DNA from: an uncultured Acinetobacter sp.
GTDB taxonomy: Bacteria > Pseudomonadota > Gammaproteobacteria > Pseudomonadales > Moraxellaceae
Direction of reading: 5' to 3'
Length of the DNA stretch: 40,674 nt
NCBI RefSeq assembly: GCF_947624825.1
Contig: NZ_CANQLZ010000024.1
Location: 1-40,674 of the forward strand
The notes under the pieces are model-generated. The model saw only the letters and a program-made list of their open reading frames with translations, searched no databases and was not told the origin of the DNA. Every line of letters starts with the position of its first letter. Positions within the stretch are counted from its first letter, which is position 1. This document shows, in pieces, positions 16,870-26,531 of this stretch. Both the position numbers and the translations under genes were made by a program.

Positions 16870-17873
16870 TAGGCAGGGTCCTGTTGCAGTGTGTGAAGAA
16901 GTTGAGCGTAATCTGCTAAAGCTAAACGTGGTCCAAATTGTGATACCACTTGGCTTGAAACTAAAATAGCCAATTCTGCTGCAGTTTGTAAACCTAAATT
17001 GGCATTTAAGGCATAAAGAAAGGCGCCAGCAAAGGCATCACCTGCGCCATTGGCATCTACTGCAGCTACTTGACGACCTGCAACATTAAATTGCTCATCT
17101 TGGGTCGCAATTAAGGCGCCTTTTTCACTTAAAGTGATCACCACCATGTGGCTTTTTAAACGTAAAGCTGCAAGTGCGGCCCCAAGGTTGTCGGTATGGG
17201 TATACATTAAGGCTTCTTGTTCGTTACAGAACAAAAGGTCTACGCCGTCATCCAGTAACTCCTCTAAACCTTGGCGTGCATATTGCACCATGGCAGGATC
17301 AGATAAGGTTAACGCAATTTTAACGCCATTGGCTTTGGCAATCGCGCGGGCTTGTTGAACTGCAACACGTGCGGTATCACTGGTCGATAGATAACCTTCA
17401 ATATACAACCATTGTGCTGTCTCAAGCGCGGTAAAATCAATTTGCTGTGCAGATAATTCAGCCGTAATGCCTAAATAAGTGTGCATGGTACGCTCAGAAT
17501 CAGGGCTGACCAACACCATACAGGTCCCTGTGACTCCATCGCTGACTGATTTTTGTGTGGTTTGAATGCCAGCCTCGCTTAAACCATCTAAGTAAATGCG
17601 ACCTAAATCATCATTACCCACGCGGCAGCCATAAAATGCTGAACCACCTAATGCTGCAAAGGCAACCGTGGTATTGGCTGCCGAACCGCCTGCTGCTTGA
17701 CCTTTGTAAGTTTGGCTCGCTTGCAATTTGCGATATAAAGCGGCTTGTGTGTCGCTATCAGTCAATTGCATCGTGCCTTTTTGCAAGTTGTGTTCGACTA
17801 AAAACGCATCAGAAACTTTAAATTCTTGGTCAATTAATGCATTGCCAATTGCAAAAAGATCAACAGTTGCCAT
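16869..17873 (-). CDS. PfkB-family sugar/nucleoside kinase, probably adenosine kinase
   Basis: A 334-aa ribokinase-superfamily enzyme. It opens ATVDLFAIGNALIDQEFKV and contains GGSAANTTVAFAALGG (PfkB signature 1 region) and FYGCRVGNDDLGRIY. Signature 2 is DANGAGDAFAGAFLYAL, where the Asp in GAGD is the catalytic base. The overall pattern (GNALID...GGSAANT) is that of proteins annotated as adenosine kinase in gammaproteobacteria, which phosphorylate adenosine to AMP. Related inosine/guanosine or fructose kinases cannot be excluded. It is the first gene of a tightly packed set with the Rieske and YqiJ-like genes. Confidence 0.8.
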   Translation of the reverse strand: MATVDLFAIGNALIDQEFKVSDAFLVEHNLQKGTMQLTDSDTQAALYRKLQASQTYKGQAAGGSAANTTVAFAALGGSAFYGCRVGNDDLGRIYLDGLSEAGIQTTQKSVSDGVTGTCMVLVSPDSERTMHTYLGITAELSAQQIDFTALETAQWLYIEGYLSTSDTARVAVQQARAIAKANGVKIALTLSDPAMVQYARQGLEELLDDGVDLLFCNEQEALMYTHTDNLGAALAALRLKSHMVVITLSEKGALIATQDEQFNVAGRQVAAVDANGAGDAFAGAFLYALNANLGLQTAAELAILVSSQVVSQFGPRLALADYAQLLHTLQQDPA

Positions 17874-18067
17874 GTCTTTACATTCACATTTAATAAGAAA
17901 AACCGTATTTTACATGATTGTCCAAGCAGGATATAGCGTGCTTGAGAAAATTCAAGCCAAGCTTAAACACCGAGTAATTACAGATTGTGAACAAATATTC
18001 AGCTAATCTTGGTTAATCTTGCTGGAATTGCGCTGTTTGAGCTGTGATTTTTGCGCTGAAGTGTCGC

Positions 18068-18073
18068 TATAAT
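18068..18073 (+). promoter_or_regulatory. -10 element upstream of the M16 protease gene
   Basis: A perfect TATAAT lies 36 bp before the protease ATG. No convincing -35 hexamer is found 16-18 bp upstream, so only the -10 is proposed. A TTTGGAG Shine-Dalgarno sits just before the ATG. Confidence 0.4.
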
Positions 18074-18108
18074 GAAGACCATTTTTTATATATTTTTTTG
18101 GAGATCAC

Positions 18109-21048
18109 ATGACTGTAGATGTCACTGAAACTCAAACCCCTACTGTACATCCTGCGTTTCAGTTGGTACGTCAACACCATGTTGAAGCCTTAGATATTTT
18201 TGTGGCTGAATATCAACATATCGTCACCGGTGCGGTGCATTATCATCTTGCCACCGACCATGACGAAAATGTATTTTTGGTTGCATTTCGTACCCAACCG
18301 ATGGATTCTAAAGGCGCGGCACATATTTTAGAGCACACGGCGTTGTGTGGTTCAGAGAAATTTCCGGTACGTGACCCGTTTTTCTTAATGATTCGCCGCT
18401 CTTTAAATACCTTTATGAATGCCTTTACCGCAGCAGATTGGACAGCTTATCCATTTGCGACGCAAAATAAAAAAGACTTTCAAAATTTACTTGAAGTGTA
18501 TTTGGATGCAGCCTTTGCAGCCAACTTAAATCCTTTGGATTTTGCCCAAGAAGGCATTCGCATTGAGCTTGAAAATGGTGAGCCGGTCTATAAGGGTGTG
18601 GTATTTAATGAAATGAAAGGTGCGATGAGTTCGCCAACCGATCAGCTTTACCACCAATTGGCACAGCATTTGTTCCCGCAGACCACCTATCACTACAATT
18701 CAGGCGGTGATCCTAAAGATATTCCAGATTTAACGTACGACGAATTATTGGCGTTTTACCAATCGCATTATCACCCAAGTAATGCGGTGTTTATGACTTT
18801 TGGTAATCAATCGGCTTATGATTTACAAGCGCAATTTGAAACTTTAGCTTTGGCGAAATTTGACAAAGGCGAAACGCTGCATTCAACCCCTGAAACTCGC
18901 TTAACAGCACCAATTGAAGTGACTGAAAGCTATACTCTTGATTCAGAAGATTTAACCGACAAGACCTACCATGTCATGTCATGGTTATTGCCACAAGCAA
19001 GCGATGTAAAGTTGCGCTTAGGTATGCGTTTGGTTGAAGGGATTTTATTAGAAGATTCAGCATCACCACTGCGTCATTATTTAGAAACCTGTGGCTATGC
19101 ACAATCAACAGGTCCGTTAATGGGCGTGGATGATTCTAACTTTGAAATGACCTTCTATTGCGGTATTCAAGGTTCAAACCCTGAACATGCAGAAAGTTTC
19201 AAGCAAGGCGTGTTGCAGGTGTTAAAAGATGTCGCAGCACAACCGGTCAATCAAGATGTTGTGGATGCGATTTTACATCAAATTGAATTACACCAACGTG
19301 AAATCAATGGCGATGGTATGCCGTATGGTTTAAGTTTGATTTTAAATGGTTTAAGCAGTGCGATTCACCATAGCGACCCTGTGGTGGTGTGGGATGTAGA
19401 CAGTGCCATTGCTGCGGTGAAAGAAGAACTTAAAGACCCAATGTGGTTACCAAACCTGATTAATACCTATTTGATTGATAATCCGCATCGTGTACAAATG
19501 ACCTTGGTACCAGATGCGCATAAGTCTAAAGACTTACAAGATGCAGAAAAAGCGCGTTTAGCTGCCATTGCTGCCAGTTTAACTGAAGCAGAAAAAGCAC
19601 AGATTATTGCGCAAACTGACGCTTTAAACCTACGTCAAGATACTCCAGATGATTTAAATTTATTACCAAAAGTTGGTTTAGCCGATGTACCGGCAGATTT
19701 ACATATTGTCCAAGGTCAATTGCGTGAAATTATCAGCAATGGTTTAGATACACCGTTAAATCTTTATCATGCAGGCACCAACGGTATTTATTACCAACAA
19801 GTGTTGGTACAGATTCCTGATGCTGTGGTGCAGTCACCGTACTTTAACTTGTTGTCTATTTTAATGGGTGAAGTAGGCGCAGGTGAATACGACTATCTTG
19901 AACTGCAACAACTGCAAACTGCAGTGAGTGGTGGTTTAGGTATGGGTGCTTCTTTACGTTCTAAAGCCGACGATGCCGGTAAAATCAGCGCATGGTTGAC
20001 GCTGACCACCAAATCTTTGGTGAATAATTTAAGTGCGATTGGCTTATTAAAATTGGCGTTTGAACAACTACGCTTTGATGAAAAAGACCGTATTATTGAG
20101 TTACTGCAACAGCGTAAAACCCGTTGGCAGGCGCGTGTATCAGATGCCGGTCACAGTTATGCCATGCAAATTGCAGGACGTCAGCATAGTGCTTTGGCGC
20201 AACGTGATTACCAGAATACAGGTTTAGGTGCATTAAATTGGTTAACTGATTTAGTTGCCAGCTTAAATGATGAAACTCGCTACAACAATTTGATTGATGA
20301 GCTTAAAGCCATTCATCGCACTTTATTACAAGCACCAAAACAATTTTTATTGGTGTGTGAAGAGCAGCAATCCGACCATTTGGTTGAAGAGATTCAGCAG
20401 GTTTGGGATAAAGTGGTCATTGACCGTAGCCCAATTGCGTTAAAACAGCAAAACACTACTGAAGAGAGTAATGACGATCAAGCGTGGTTGGTGCAAGCCA
20501 ATGTACAGTTCTGTGCAGCTGCTTATCCTGTTGTGCCGGTTTCACATCCTGATGCTGCAGCACTGATGGTGTTGGCGGCATATTTACGTAATGGTTTCTT
20601 ACACAGTGCAATTCGTGAAAAAGGCGGTGCTTATGGCGGTGGCGCAAGTTATGATGGCAATGCTTGTTCGTTCCGTTTCTATAGCTACCGTGATCCACGT
20701 TTAGCAGAAACATTTGCTGATTTTAATGCCTCAATTGATTGGTTATTAAATGCCGAACAGCAACCGCATCAAATTGAAGAAGCAATTTTAGGTTTAATTG
20801 CCAGTATGGATAAACCGGGTTCTCCAGCAGGTGAGGCGATTACGGCATGTTATGCCTTGTTACATGGTCGTCGTCCTGCATTGCGTCGTCAGTTACGTGA
20901 GCGATTGCTGAAAGTAACTTTAGATGACCTACAACGTGTGGCCAAGCAGTATTTAGTCAATCAACGCCCAGATCGCGCCGTGGTTGCGCCGATGGCAAAA
21001 CGTGAGCAATTAAACGAATTGGGCTTTAAAATTTACCAAGTGAATTAA
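18109..21048 (+). CDS. M16C insulinase-family zinc metallopeptidase (presequence protease-like)
   Basis: A 979-aa protein with two homologous halves, as in the PreP/M16C subfamily. The inverted zinc motif HILEH is at His72-Glu75-His76, followed by TALCGSEKFPVRDPF. The distal Glu ligand is probably in VVFNEMKGAMSS (about Glu168). The C-terminal half holds GGAYGGGASYDGN and the conserved RxYxYRDPR-like FRFYSYRDPRL, which contribute to the closed chamber. There is no signal peptide, so it is probably cytoplasmic. Relatives degrade small unfolded peptides; the natural substrate here is unknown. pldA begins 19 bp downstream, perhaps co-transcribed. Confidence 0.9.
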   Translation: MTVDVTETQTPTVHPAFQLVRQHHVEALDIFVAEYQHIVTGAVHYHLATDHDENVFLVAFRTQPMDSKGAAHILEHTALCGSEKFPVRDPFFLMIRRSLNTFMNAFTAADWTAYPFATQNKKDFQNLLEVYLDAAFAANLNPLDFAQEGIRIELENGEPVYKGVVFNEMKGAMSSPTDQLYHQLAQHLFPQTTYHYNSGGDPKDIPDLTYDELLAFYQSHYHPSNAVFMTFGNQSAYDLQAQFETLALAKFDKGETLHSTPETRLTAPIEVTESYTLDSEDLTDKTYHVMSWLLPQASDVKLRLGMRLVEGILLEDSASPLRHYLETCGYAQSTGPLMGVDDSNFEMTFYCGIQGSNPEHAESFKQGVLQVLKDVAAQPVNQDVVDAILHQIELHQREINGDGMPYGLSLILNGLSSAIHHSDPVVVWDVDSAIAAVKEELKDPMWLPNLINTYLIDNPHRVQMTLVPDAHKSKDLQDAEKARLAAIAASLTEAEKAQIIAQTDALNLRQDTPDDLNLLPKVGLADVPADLHIVQGQLREIISNGLDTPLNLYHAGTNGIYYQQVLVQIPDAVVQSPYFNLLSILMGEVGAGEYDYLELQQLQTAVSGGLGMGASLRSKADDAGKISAWLTLTTKSLVNNLSAIGLLKLAFEQLRFDEKDRIIELLQQRKTRWQARVSDAGHSYAMQIAGRQHSALAQRDYQNTGLGALNWLTDLVASLNDETRYNNLIDELKAIHRTLLQAPKQFLLVCEEQQSDHLVEEIQQVWDKVVIDRSPIALKQQNTTEESNDDQAWLVQANVQFCAAAYPVVPVSHPDAAALMVLAAYLRNGFLHSAIREKGGAYGGGASYDGNACSFRFYSYRDPRLAETFADFNASIDWLLNAEQQPHQIEEAILGLIASMDKPGSPAGEAITACYALLHGRRPALRRQLRERLLKVTLDDLQRVAKQYLVNQRPDRAVVAPMAKREQLNELGFKIYQVN

Positions 21049-21067
21049 AACAACAAAGGGAAAATTT

Positions 21068-22174
21068 ATGGGGTATAACGCTTTTAAGCGTGCTCCACTC
21101 GGGCTTGGCATCTTGATGCTAAGCTTGGGTGCTGTAGCCAATGACCAAGTCCTCAATACGCTACAACCGGCTAGCCCTGCGGCATGTACGGGCTTAACCT
21201 CTAATGCTGAGCGATTAACCTGTTACGATCAAATTTTTAAGGTGACACCAACAGAACAAGCTGATCTTGAATCGCAAGACATTGCGGCTGTGAGTTTAAC
21301 TGAAAAAATTCTCGATACGGTGATTCCTACAGCAGCAGCGCCGATTCATCCCACACGTTCTTTTTTAGATCAGCGTTGGGAACTTTCAAGCGACACTAAA
21401 CTTGGCACTTGGAATTTACGTGAATATCAGCCCGTGTATTTACTACCCGTGTTTAGCACCACTGATAAAAATGAGCGCCCAACCAGTCCTAACCCAGACA
21501 ACAGTGTTCAAGTGGGTGAAGAGCAAAAGCTTAAATCTACTGAAGCTAAATTCCAACTGTCTTTTAAAACCAAGGCAATGGAGAATATCTTAGGGGATAA
21601 CGGTGATGTATGGTTGGGCTATACCCAATCGTCGCGTTGGCAAGTGTATAACGAAGATGAGTCACGTCCTTTTCGTGAAACCAACTACGAGCCAGAAGCG
21701 AGTTTAATTTTCCGTACCAATTATGAGATTTTGGGTTTAAGCGGACGCTTATTGGGTTTAACCTTTAATCATCAATCAAATGGTCGTTCTGATCCATTGT
21801 CGCGCAGTTGGAATCGCGTGATGCTCAATGTGGGTTTAGAAAGCGACAACTTTGCTTTAATGTTACGTCCTTGGTATCGCATTGCTGAAGATAGTCGCGA
21901 TGACAACAATGCAGATATTGATGACTATATTGGACGTGGTGATTTAACGGCATTTTATCGTTGGAATGAGCATGATTTTTCTTTAATGCTGCGTCATAGC
22001 CTACAAGGTGGGAGTGATGCGCATGGGGCGGTGCAATTTGATTGGGCATTCCCAATTACTGGTAAATTGCGTGGACATTTCCAAATGTTTGATGGCTATG
22101 GTGAAAGCTTAATTGATTATAACCATCGCGCCACCTATGCCGGCTTAGGAATTTCTTTACTCAATTGGTTTTAA
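21068..22174 (+). CDS. pldA: Outer-membrane phospholipase A (OMPLA)
   Basis: OMPLA is a 12-stranded beta-barrel hydrolysing phospholipids that leak into the outer leaflet. The catalytic set is visible in LTFNHQSNGRSDPLSRSWNR: His235, Ser237 and Asn249, with the same spacing as E. coli His142/Ser144/Asn156. An N-terminal signal peptide ends near AVAN. The C-terminus ends in an outer-membrane-type aromatic LLNWF. At 368 aa it is longer than E. coli PldA because of an N-terminal segment (about 30-95) holding CTGLTSNAERLTCYDQIF, a two-cysteine motif seen in other periplasmic proteins. AAAGGGA precedes ATG 21068. Confidence 0.92.
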   Translation: MGYNAFKRAPLGLGILMLSLGAVANDQVLNTLQPASPAACTGLTSNAERLTCYDQIFKVTPTEQADLESQDIAAVSLTEKILDTVIPTAAAPIHPTRSFLDQRWELSSDTKLGTWNLREYQPVYLLPVFSTTDKNERPTSPNPDNSVQVGEEQKLKSTEAKFQLSFKTKAMENILGDNGDVWLGYTQSSRWQVYNEDESRPFRETNYEPEASLIFRTNYEILGLSGRLLGLTFNHQSNGRSDPLSRSWNRVMLNVGLESDNFALMLRPWYRIAEDSRDDNNADIDDYIGRGDLTAFYRWNEHDFSLMLRHSLQGGSDAHGAVQFDWAFPITGKLRGHFQMFDGYGESLIDYNHRATYAGLGISLLNWF

Positions 22175-22176
22175 CT

Positions 22177-22206
22177 AAAAAACCGTCTGCAAGCAGACGG
22201 TTTTTT
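22177..22206. terminator. Bidirectional terminator between pldA and ilvA
   Basis: A perfect stem AAAAAACCGTCTGC/GCAGACGGTTTTTT with a two-base loop lies just after the pldA stop and just before the ilvA stop. It can serve both convergent genes. Confidence 0.9.
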
Positions 22207-22213
22207 TTAAGTA

Positions 22214-23752
22214 TTATTTTAAGAAGCGCTGATAGCCTAAGTTATTGGTCACTTCATCATACGGATAGCTAATGCTTTGTAAAGTTTCAAGCAAACCATC
22301 TGGATTTTGCTGCGCATCACTGGCTTCTAAGCCCACCAAAACACGTCCTTCAGCTGCGCCGTGGTTACGGTAGTGGAATAAAGTAATATTATGCGTTGGA
22401 CCTAAACGTTCTAAGAAGGTTAATAAAGCGCCCGGACGTTCTGGGAATTCCACTCTAAATAAACGTTCATTGGCTAAATCGGCATGACCGCCAATTAAGT
22501 AACGAATATGCAATTTCGCCACTTCATCATCAGATAAATCATCAACATCATAATTAAGCTTTAACGCATCATAAATGTCATGACGTTCTTTTTCACCACC
22601 TTTTAAGCTAATTCCGACAAAGACTTGTGCAGCAGAAGCACCACTGGCACGGTAGTTAAACTCGGTAATGTTACGACCTTGCAAGGCACGGCAGAAGTTT
22701 AAGAATGCGCCTTTTTCTTCAGGAATGGTCACAGCAAAAATGGCTTCACGGCGCTCACCCAATTCGGTACGTTCGGCAATATAGCGTAAGCGGTCAAAGT
22801 TCATGTTGGCGCCACAGACAATAGACACCATGTTTTTGCCGTGTAAGTTATGTTGCTCTACATACTTTTTAATCCCAGCTAAGGCCATGGCACCAGAGGG
22901 TTCAACAATACTACGGCACTCATCATAAGTATCTTTAATGGCAGCACAGATCTCGTCGGTATTTACCAACACCACATCACGTTCTACAATTGGACCTGAA
23001 GCATCTGATTTTTGTAATTGCAGCACTTCAAAAGGTTTTTCGCCAATTTGTGCCACTGCTGTACCATCGGCAAATAAACCGACTTGTGGCAAGATAACAC
23101 GCTCATTGGCTTCAAACGCTGCTTTTAAACATGCTGATTCTTCGTATTCGACCGGAACGATTTTAACATGCGGTGCAACATCACCTAAATACGCAGCCAC
23201 ACCTGCAATTAAACCGCCACCGCCCACGGCCACAAACACATATTCCACATCACGCCATTGACGTAAAATTTCATTGGCAATTGTGCCTTGACCCGCCATC
23301 ACTAATTCATCGTCATACGGCGGGATAAAAGTCATACCCTCGTCTTGAGCACGGGCAATGGCGTATTTATTGGCCACATCAAATGAGTCGCCGTGTAACA
23401 CCACATCGCCACCTAAGCGTTTAACCGCCTGAACTTTAATGTCGGGTGTAGTTTTTGGCATGACAATAATGGCACGAATACCCAATTTTTGACCTGATAA
23501 CGCCACACCTTGCGCATGGTTACCAGCGGATGCAGTAATCACACCACGTTCAAGCTGTTGTTTAGACAATTGACTAATGCGGTTATAAGCTCCACGCAGT
23601 TTAAATGAAAAGACCGGTTGTAAATCTTCACGTTTAAAGCGAATGTTATTATTGAGCTTCTCACTAATTCGAGGCGCTGCTTCGAGTGGGGTTTCGATTG
23701 CAACGTCGTAAACGGTTGCCTGTAAAATTTGTCGAACCAAACGAGACAGCAT
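22214..23752 (-). CDS. ilvA: Threonine ammonia-lyase, biosynthetic (threonine deaminase)
   Basis: IlvA converts threonine to 2-oxobutanoate and ammonia, the committed step to isoleucine. The 512-aa protein has the PLP lysine in FSFKLRGAYNR (Lys51), the phosphate-binding VGGGGLIAGVAAYLG and SAGNHAQGVA. At the C-terminus there are two ACT-like regulatory domains (about 330-410 and 425-505), beginning EAIFAVTIPEEKGAFLNFCRAL and RLFRVEFPERPGALLTFLERL. The two ACT domains mark the isoleucine-inhibited biosynthetic form rather than catabolic TdcB. It is divergent from rpiA, with a 107-bp shared upstream region. No other ilv genes are adjacent. Confidence 0.96.
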   Translation of the reverse strand: MLSRLVRQILQATVYDVAIETPLEAAPRISEKLNNNIRFKREDLQPVFSFKLRGAYNRISQLSKQQLERGVITASAGNHAQGVALSGQKLGIRAIIVMPKTTPDIKVQAVKRLGGDVVLHGDSFDVANKYAIARAQDEGMTFIPPYDDELVMAGQGTIANEILRQWRDVEYVFVAVGGGGLIAGVAAYLGDVAPHVKIVPVEYEESACLKAAFEANERVILPQVGLFADGTAVAQIGEKPFEVLQLQKSDASGPIVERDVVLVNTDEICAAIKDTYDECRSIVEPSGAMALAGIKKYVEQHNLHGKNMVSIVCGANMNFDRLRYIAERTELGERREAIFAVTIPEEKGAFLNFCRALQGRNITEFNYRASGASAAQVFVGISLKGGEKERHDIYDALKLNYDVDDLSDDEVAKLHIRYLIGGHADLANERLFRVEFPERPGALLTFLERLGPTHNITLFHYRNHGAAEGRVLVGLEASDAQQNPDGLLETLQSISYPYDEVTNNLGYQRFLK

Positions 23753-23859
23753 GTTAATCTTCCATCTAACAGTTTAAAATAGGGGCTTATTGTAACAAAC
23801 CCCTGTCCATTTGCGCTGAAAAATCAGCAACAAAGGTCAAAAAATAGTCGAGTAAAGCC

Positions 23860-24531
23860 ATGAGCCTGTATACCACCCAAGATGAAAAGAAAAAAGCTGC
23901 TGCACAAGCTGCGCTAAAACATTTACCCAAAGGCGGTATTTTAGGCGTAGGCACAGGCAGTACAGTCAATTTCTTAATTGAGTTATTGCCTCAATTAGAA
24001 CTTGAAGCTGCAGTATCAAGCTCAGAAGCAACCGCTGAACGCTTACGTAAATTAGGCATCGACGTTGTAGATATGAACTCAGTCGGTCATTTAGATGCTT
24101 ATGTCGATGGGGCCGATGAAATTGATCAAAACCTACATATGATCAAAGGCGGTGGTGCAGCATTAACACGTGAAAAAATTGTGGCATCAATTGCGAAAAA
24201 GTTTGTCTGTATCGTGGATGACTCAAAATGGGTCAATCAATTGGGTGTAGAGTTTGCTTTACCAATTGAAGTGATTCCAATGGCACGCTCGGCTGTGGCA
24301 CGTAAAATTGTAGCTTTAGGCGGCGACCCTGTGTACCGTGAAGGTGTTGTGACAGATAATGGCAACGTCATTTTAGATGTATATAACTTCAATATCGTAA
24401 ATGCCTTAGAGCTTGAAAAAACCATTAATGACATTCCAGGTGTGGTGTGTAATGGTATTTTCGCGCTAAATAAAGCTAATATTGCAGTGGTGGCAACTGA
24501 CAACGGTATCGAAGAACGTACCGCGGTTTAA
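23860..24531 (+). CDS. rpiA: Ribose-5-phosphate isomerase A
   Basis: RpiA interconverts ribose 5-phosphate and ribulose 5-phosphate in the non-oxidative pentose phosphate pathway. The 223-aa protein shows [15 protein letters not shown] (phosphate loop), [15 protein letters not shown], the catalytic YVDGADEID with its acidic residues, and [15 protein letters not shown]. The length is typical. The start at ATG 23860 has only a weak GAG upstream. A tiny perfect hairpin (GCTGA-AAAA-TCAGC) at 23815-23828 lies in the ilvA-rpiA gap. A hairpin with a short T-run follows the gene. This divergent ilvA-rpiA arrangement is common in gammaproteobacteria. Confidence 0.96.
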   Translation: MSLYTTQDEKKKAAAQAALKHLPKGGILGVGTGSTVNFLIELLPQLELEAAVSSSEATAERLRKLGIDVVDMNSVGHLDAYVDGADEIDQNLHMIKGGGAALTREKIVASIAKKFVCIVDDSKWVNQLGVEFALPIEVIPMARSAVARKIVALGGDPVYREGVVTDNGNVILDVYNFNIVNALELEKTINDIPGVVCNGIFALNKANIAVVATDNGIEERTAV

Positions 24532-24539
24532 TAGATCAA

Positions 24540-24572
24540 GCTTTCCCTTGTTGATCAGGGGAAAGCCCCTTT
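24540..24572 (+). terminator. Possible weak terminator after rpiA
   Basis: Stem GCTTTCCC/GGGAAAGC (24540-24547 with 24558-24565) with a 10-nt loop begins eight bases after the rpiA stop. It is followed only by CCCCTTT, so termination may be incomplete and read-through into the YgjP-like gene is possible. Confidence 0.45.
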
Positions 24573-24586
24573 AAGATCGCTTAAGC

Positions 24587-25231
24587 ATGCTGCCTGATAT
24601 TCAGATTCGCCGCTCTGCACGGGCCAAGCGTTTAACCTTGCGGGTTCATCCCCATCAAATTTGTTTAACTGTGCCTATGGCATGCAGCGAGCAAAACATT
24701 CAAGCCTTTATTGCATCGTCACAGACATGGTTGCAACAAGCATGGCAAAAACAACAACATCTTCAAACTCAATTACCCAACTGCATTCGCCTTTTTAATC
24801 AATCTCAAGCCATTCTTATTGTTTATCAAGTACAAGCCAAACTTTTTATTTTTAAAGACCAACAGCTATATGTAGACCAAGCCCAGCCACAGGCAGCGCT
24901 CAAAGCCTTTAGCTTTGCCTATGCCAAGCAATATTTACCACAATTTTTACACAGTATCAGTCAAGAGATTGGTTTGAATTATCAAAGCTGTACCATTCGT
25001 CAAGCTAAAACCCGCTGGGGCAGTTGTTCATCTGTGCAAAATATTATGCTGAGTAGTGCTTTGGTATTTTGTGACGCTAGATTGGTACGCTACGTCTGTA
25101 TTCATGAACTGTGCCATACCCGTTATATGCATCATGGCACACTATTTTGGCAACTGCTTGAGCAGTTTGATCCGTTGTATGCTCAGCATCAATCTCAATT
25201 AAAACGGCAGCAGCCTTATGCTTTTGGATAG
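24587..25231 (+). CDS. YgjP/DUF45-type metallopeptidase-like protein
   Basis: A 214-aa cytoplasmic protein with the zincin-like motif HELCHTRYMHHGTLFW (H-E-x-x-H plus a downstream His) and KTRWGSCSS a little before it. Both are hallmarks of the YgjP-like DUF45 family (WLM/SprT-related). The N-terminus RRSARAKRLTLRVHP also fits ('R..R.k.l.l.v'). Family members are poorly characterised, so protease activity is only presumed. The Shine-Dalgarno is weak, and translation from a message extending through rpiA is possible given the gap of about 55 bp and the weak hairpin. Confidence 0.75.
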   Translation: MLPDIQIRRSARAKRLTLRVHPHQICLTVPMACSEQNIQAFIASSQTWLQQAWQKQQHLQTQLPNCIRLFNQSQAILIVYQVQAKLFIFKDQQLYVDQAQPQAALKAFSFAYAKQYLPQFLHSISQEIGLNYQSCTIRQAKTRWGSCSSVQNIMLSSALVFCDARLVRYVCIHELCHTRYMHHGTLFWQLLEQFDPLYAQHQSQLKRQQPYAFG

Positions 25232-25335
25232 AATCATCGTCAAGGATTAGGCTTAAAAGTGGTGCTTTTATTATAGCTTTAATATGACATGGTAATTTAT
25301 TGGCTGAAATCAAGACAAAGCCTGCTGAAATGGTT

Positions 25336-25364
25336 TTGAAAAAATCAAGTTCCTGTCATACTAA
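25336..25364 (+). promoter_or_regulatory. Candidate sigma-70 promoter of argC
   Basis: TTGAAA (25336-25341) and TACTAA (25359-25364) have an ideal 17-bp spacer. They lie about 40 bp upstream of the argC start. No clear ARG box was recognised. Confidence 0.45.
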
Positions 25365-25404
25365 GTCTTGATGAAAACCAACGAGATAAATTGAGGTTGT
25401 GCAC

Positions 25405-26451
25405 GTGATTACTGTCGGAATTGTAGGTGGTACAGGATATACAGGCGTTGAATTGTTACGTCTTTTGTTACGTCATCCGGATGTGCAAGTCACACTGTTA
25501 ACCTCACGTACCGAAGCCGGTCGCCGTGTGGATGACATGTTCCCAAGCTTACGTGGCCACACCGATCTTTGTTATTCAGATTTAAATATTGAACAGTTAA
25601 AACAATGTGATGTGGTGTTCTTTGCAACCCCACATGGTGTTGCGATGAAACATGCCGCAGAACTCGTGGCTGCCAATACCAAAGTGATTGACTTGGCTGC
25701 AGATTTTCGTTTGCAAAATCTTGCGCAGTTTGAAAAATGGTATGGTTTAGAACACGCCTGTCCTGAGATCTTAAAAGATTCAGTATATGGTTTGTCAGAG
25801 CTGAACCGTGAACAAATCAAGCACGCTAATGTGATTGGTAATCCGGGTTGCTATCCAACCACAGTACAATTGGGGTTAGCACCGGTTTTAAAGGCCCAAG
25901 ACTTGGTTAAACCTGAAACTATCATTATTGATGCTAAATCTGGCGTATCAGGGGCAGGGCGTAAAGCCAGCCTTGGGATGATCTATTCAGAAAATGCCGA
26001 TAACTTTAAAGCCTATGGCGTATCGGGTCATCGTCATCATCCTGAAATTGTAGACGCCTTAGAACAGATCTCAGGTCAACGTGGTGTATTTGATCACATT
26101 GTGTTTGTGCCGCATTTAGTGCCGATGATTCGTGGCATGTTAAGCACCATTTACGTCGATTTAACTGAACAAGGTCAAGCGACAGATTTACAAAGCTTAT
26201 ATGAGGCGTTTTATGCCGATGAAGAATTTGTAGACGTTATGCCAGCAGGTAGCTCACCTGAAACACGTTCAGTGCGTGGTGCTAATCAATTACGCATTGC
26301 GTTGTACCGTCCACAACCGCAAAAACTGATTATTTTGGTGGCGCAAGATAATTTGGTGAAAGGCGCTGCAGGTCAGGCAGTACAAAACATGAACTTAATG
26401 TTTGATTTGACTGAAAATGCTGGCTTAACAGGCATTGGTTTATTACCATAA
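25405..26451 (+). CDS. argC: N-acetyl-gamma-glutamyl-phosphate reductase
   Basis: ArgC reduces N-acetylglutamyl phosphate to the semialdehyde with NADPH, the third step of arginine synthesis. The protein opens [21 protein letters not shown] (Rossmann NADP site). The catalytic cysteine is in [11 protein letters not shown] (about Cys149), and HRHHPEI and [11 protein letters not shown] follow. A GTG at 25399 is possible, but GAGG is eight bases from GTG 25405, and the resulting MITVGIVGG start is the usual ArgC form, giving 348 aa. Other arg genes are scattered: argF is about 4.5 kb away on the other strand. Confidence 0.95.
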   Translation: MITVGIVGGTGYTGVELLRLLLRHPDVQVTLLTSRTEAGRRVDDMFPSLRGHTDLCYSDLNIEQLKQCDVVFFATPHGVAMKHAAELVAANTKVIDLAADFRLQNLAQFEKWYGLEHACPEILKDSVYGLSELNREQIKHANVIGNPGCYPTTVQLGLAPVLKAQDLVKPETIIIDAKSGVSGAGRKASLGMIYSENADNFKAYGVSGHRHHPEIVDALEQISGQRGVFDHIVFVPHLVPMIRGMLSTIYVDLTEQGQATDLQSLYEAFYADEEFVDVMPAGSSPETRSVRGANQLRIALYRPQPQKLIILVAQDNLVKGAAGQAVQNMNLMFDLTENAGLTGIGLLP

Positions 26452-26468
26452 AACACGTTTTAGCGCTT

Positions 26469-26505
26469 CACACCCATCTAAAATTCCCGTTAAATGGGTG
26501 TGTTT
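26469..26505 (+). terminator. Probable terminator after argC
   Basis: Stem CACACCCAT/ATGGGTGTG with a 16-nt loop is followed by TTTGGCTTT. The stem is strong but the T-tract short. It lies between argC and the membrane-anchored protein gene. Confidence 0.55.
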
Positions 26506-26531
26506 GGCTTTAATTGACCCAAGAGATTCGC

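Noticed and set aside
23781..23804. Hairpin AGGGG...CCCCT in the ilvA leader as an attenuator
   Set aside because: The stem is only five to six bp with a 12-14 nt loop, and there is no leader peptide rich in Ile, Val or Leu codons or alternative stem.
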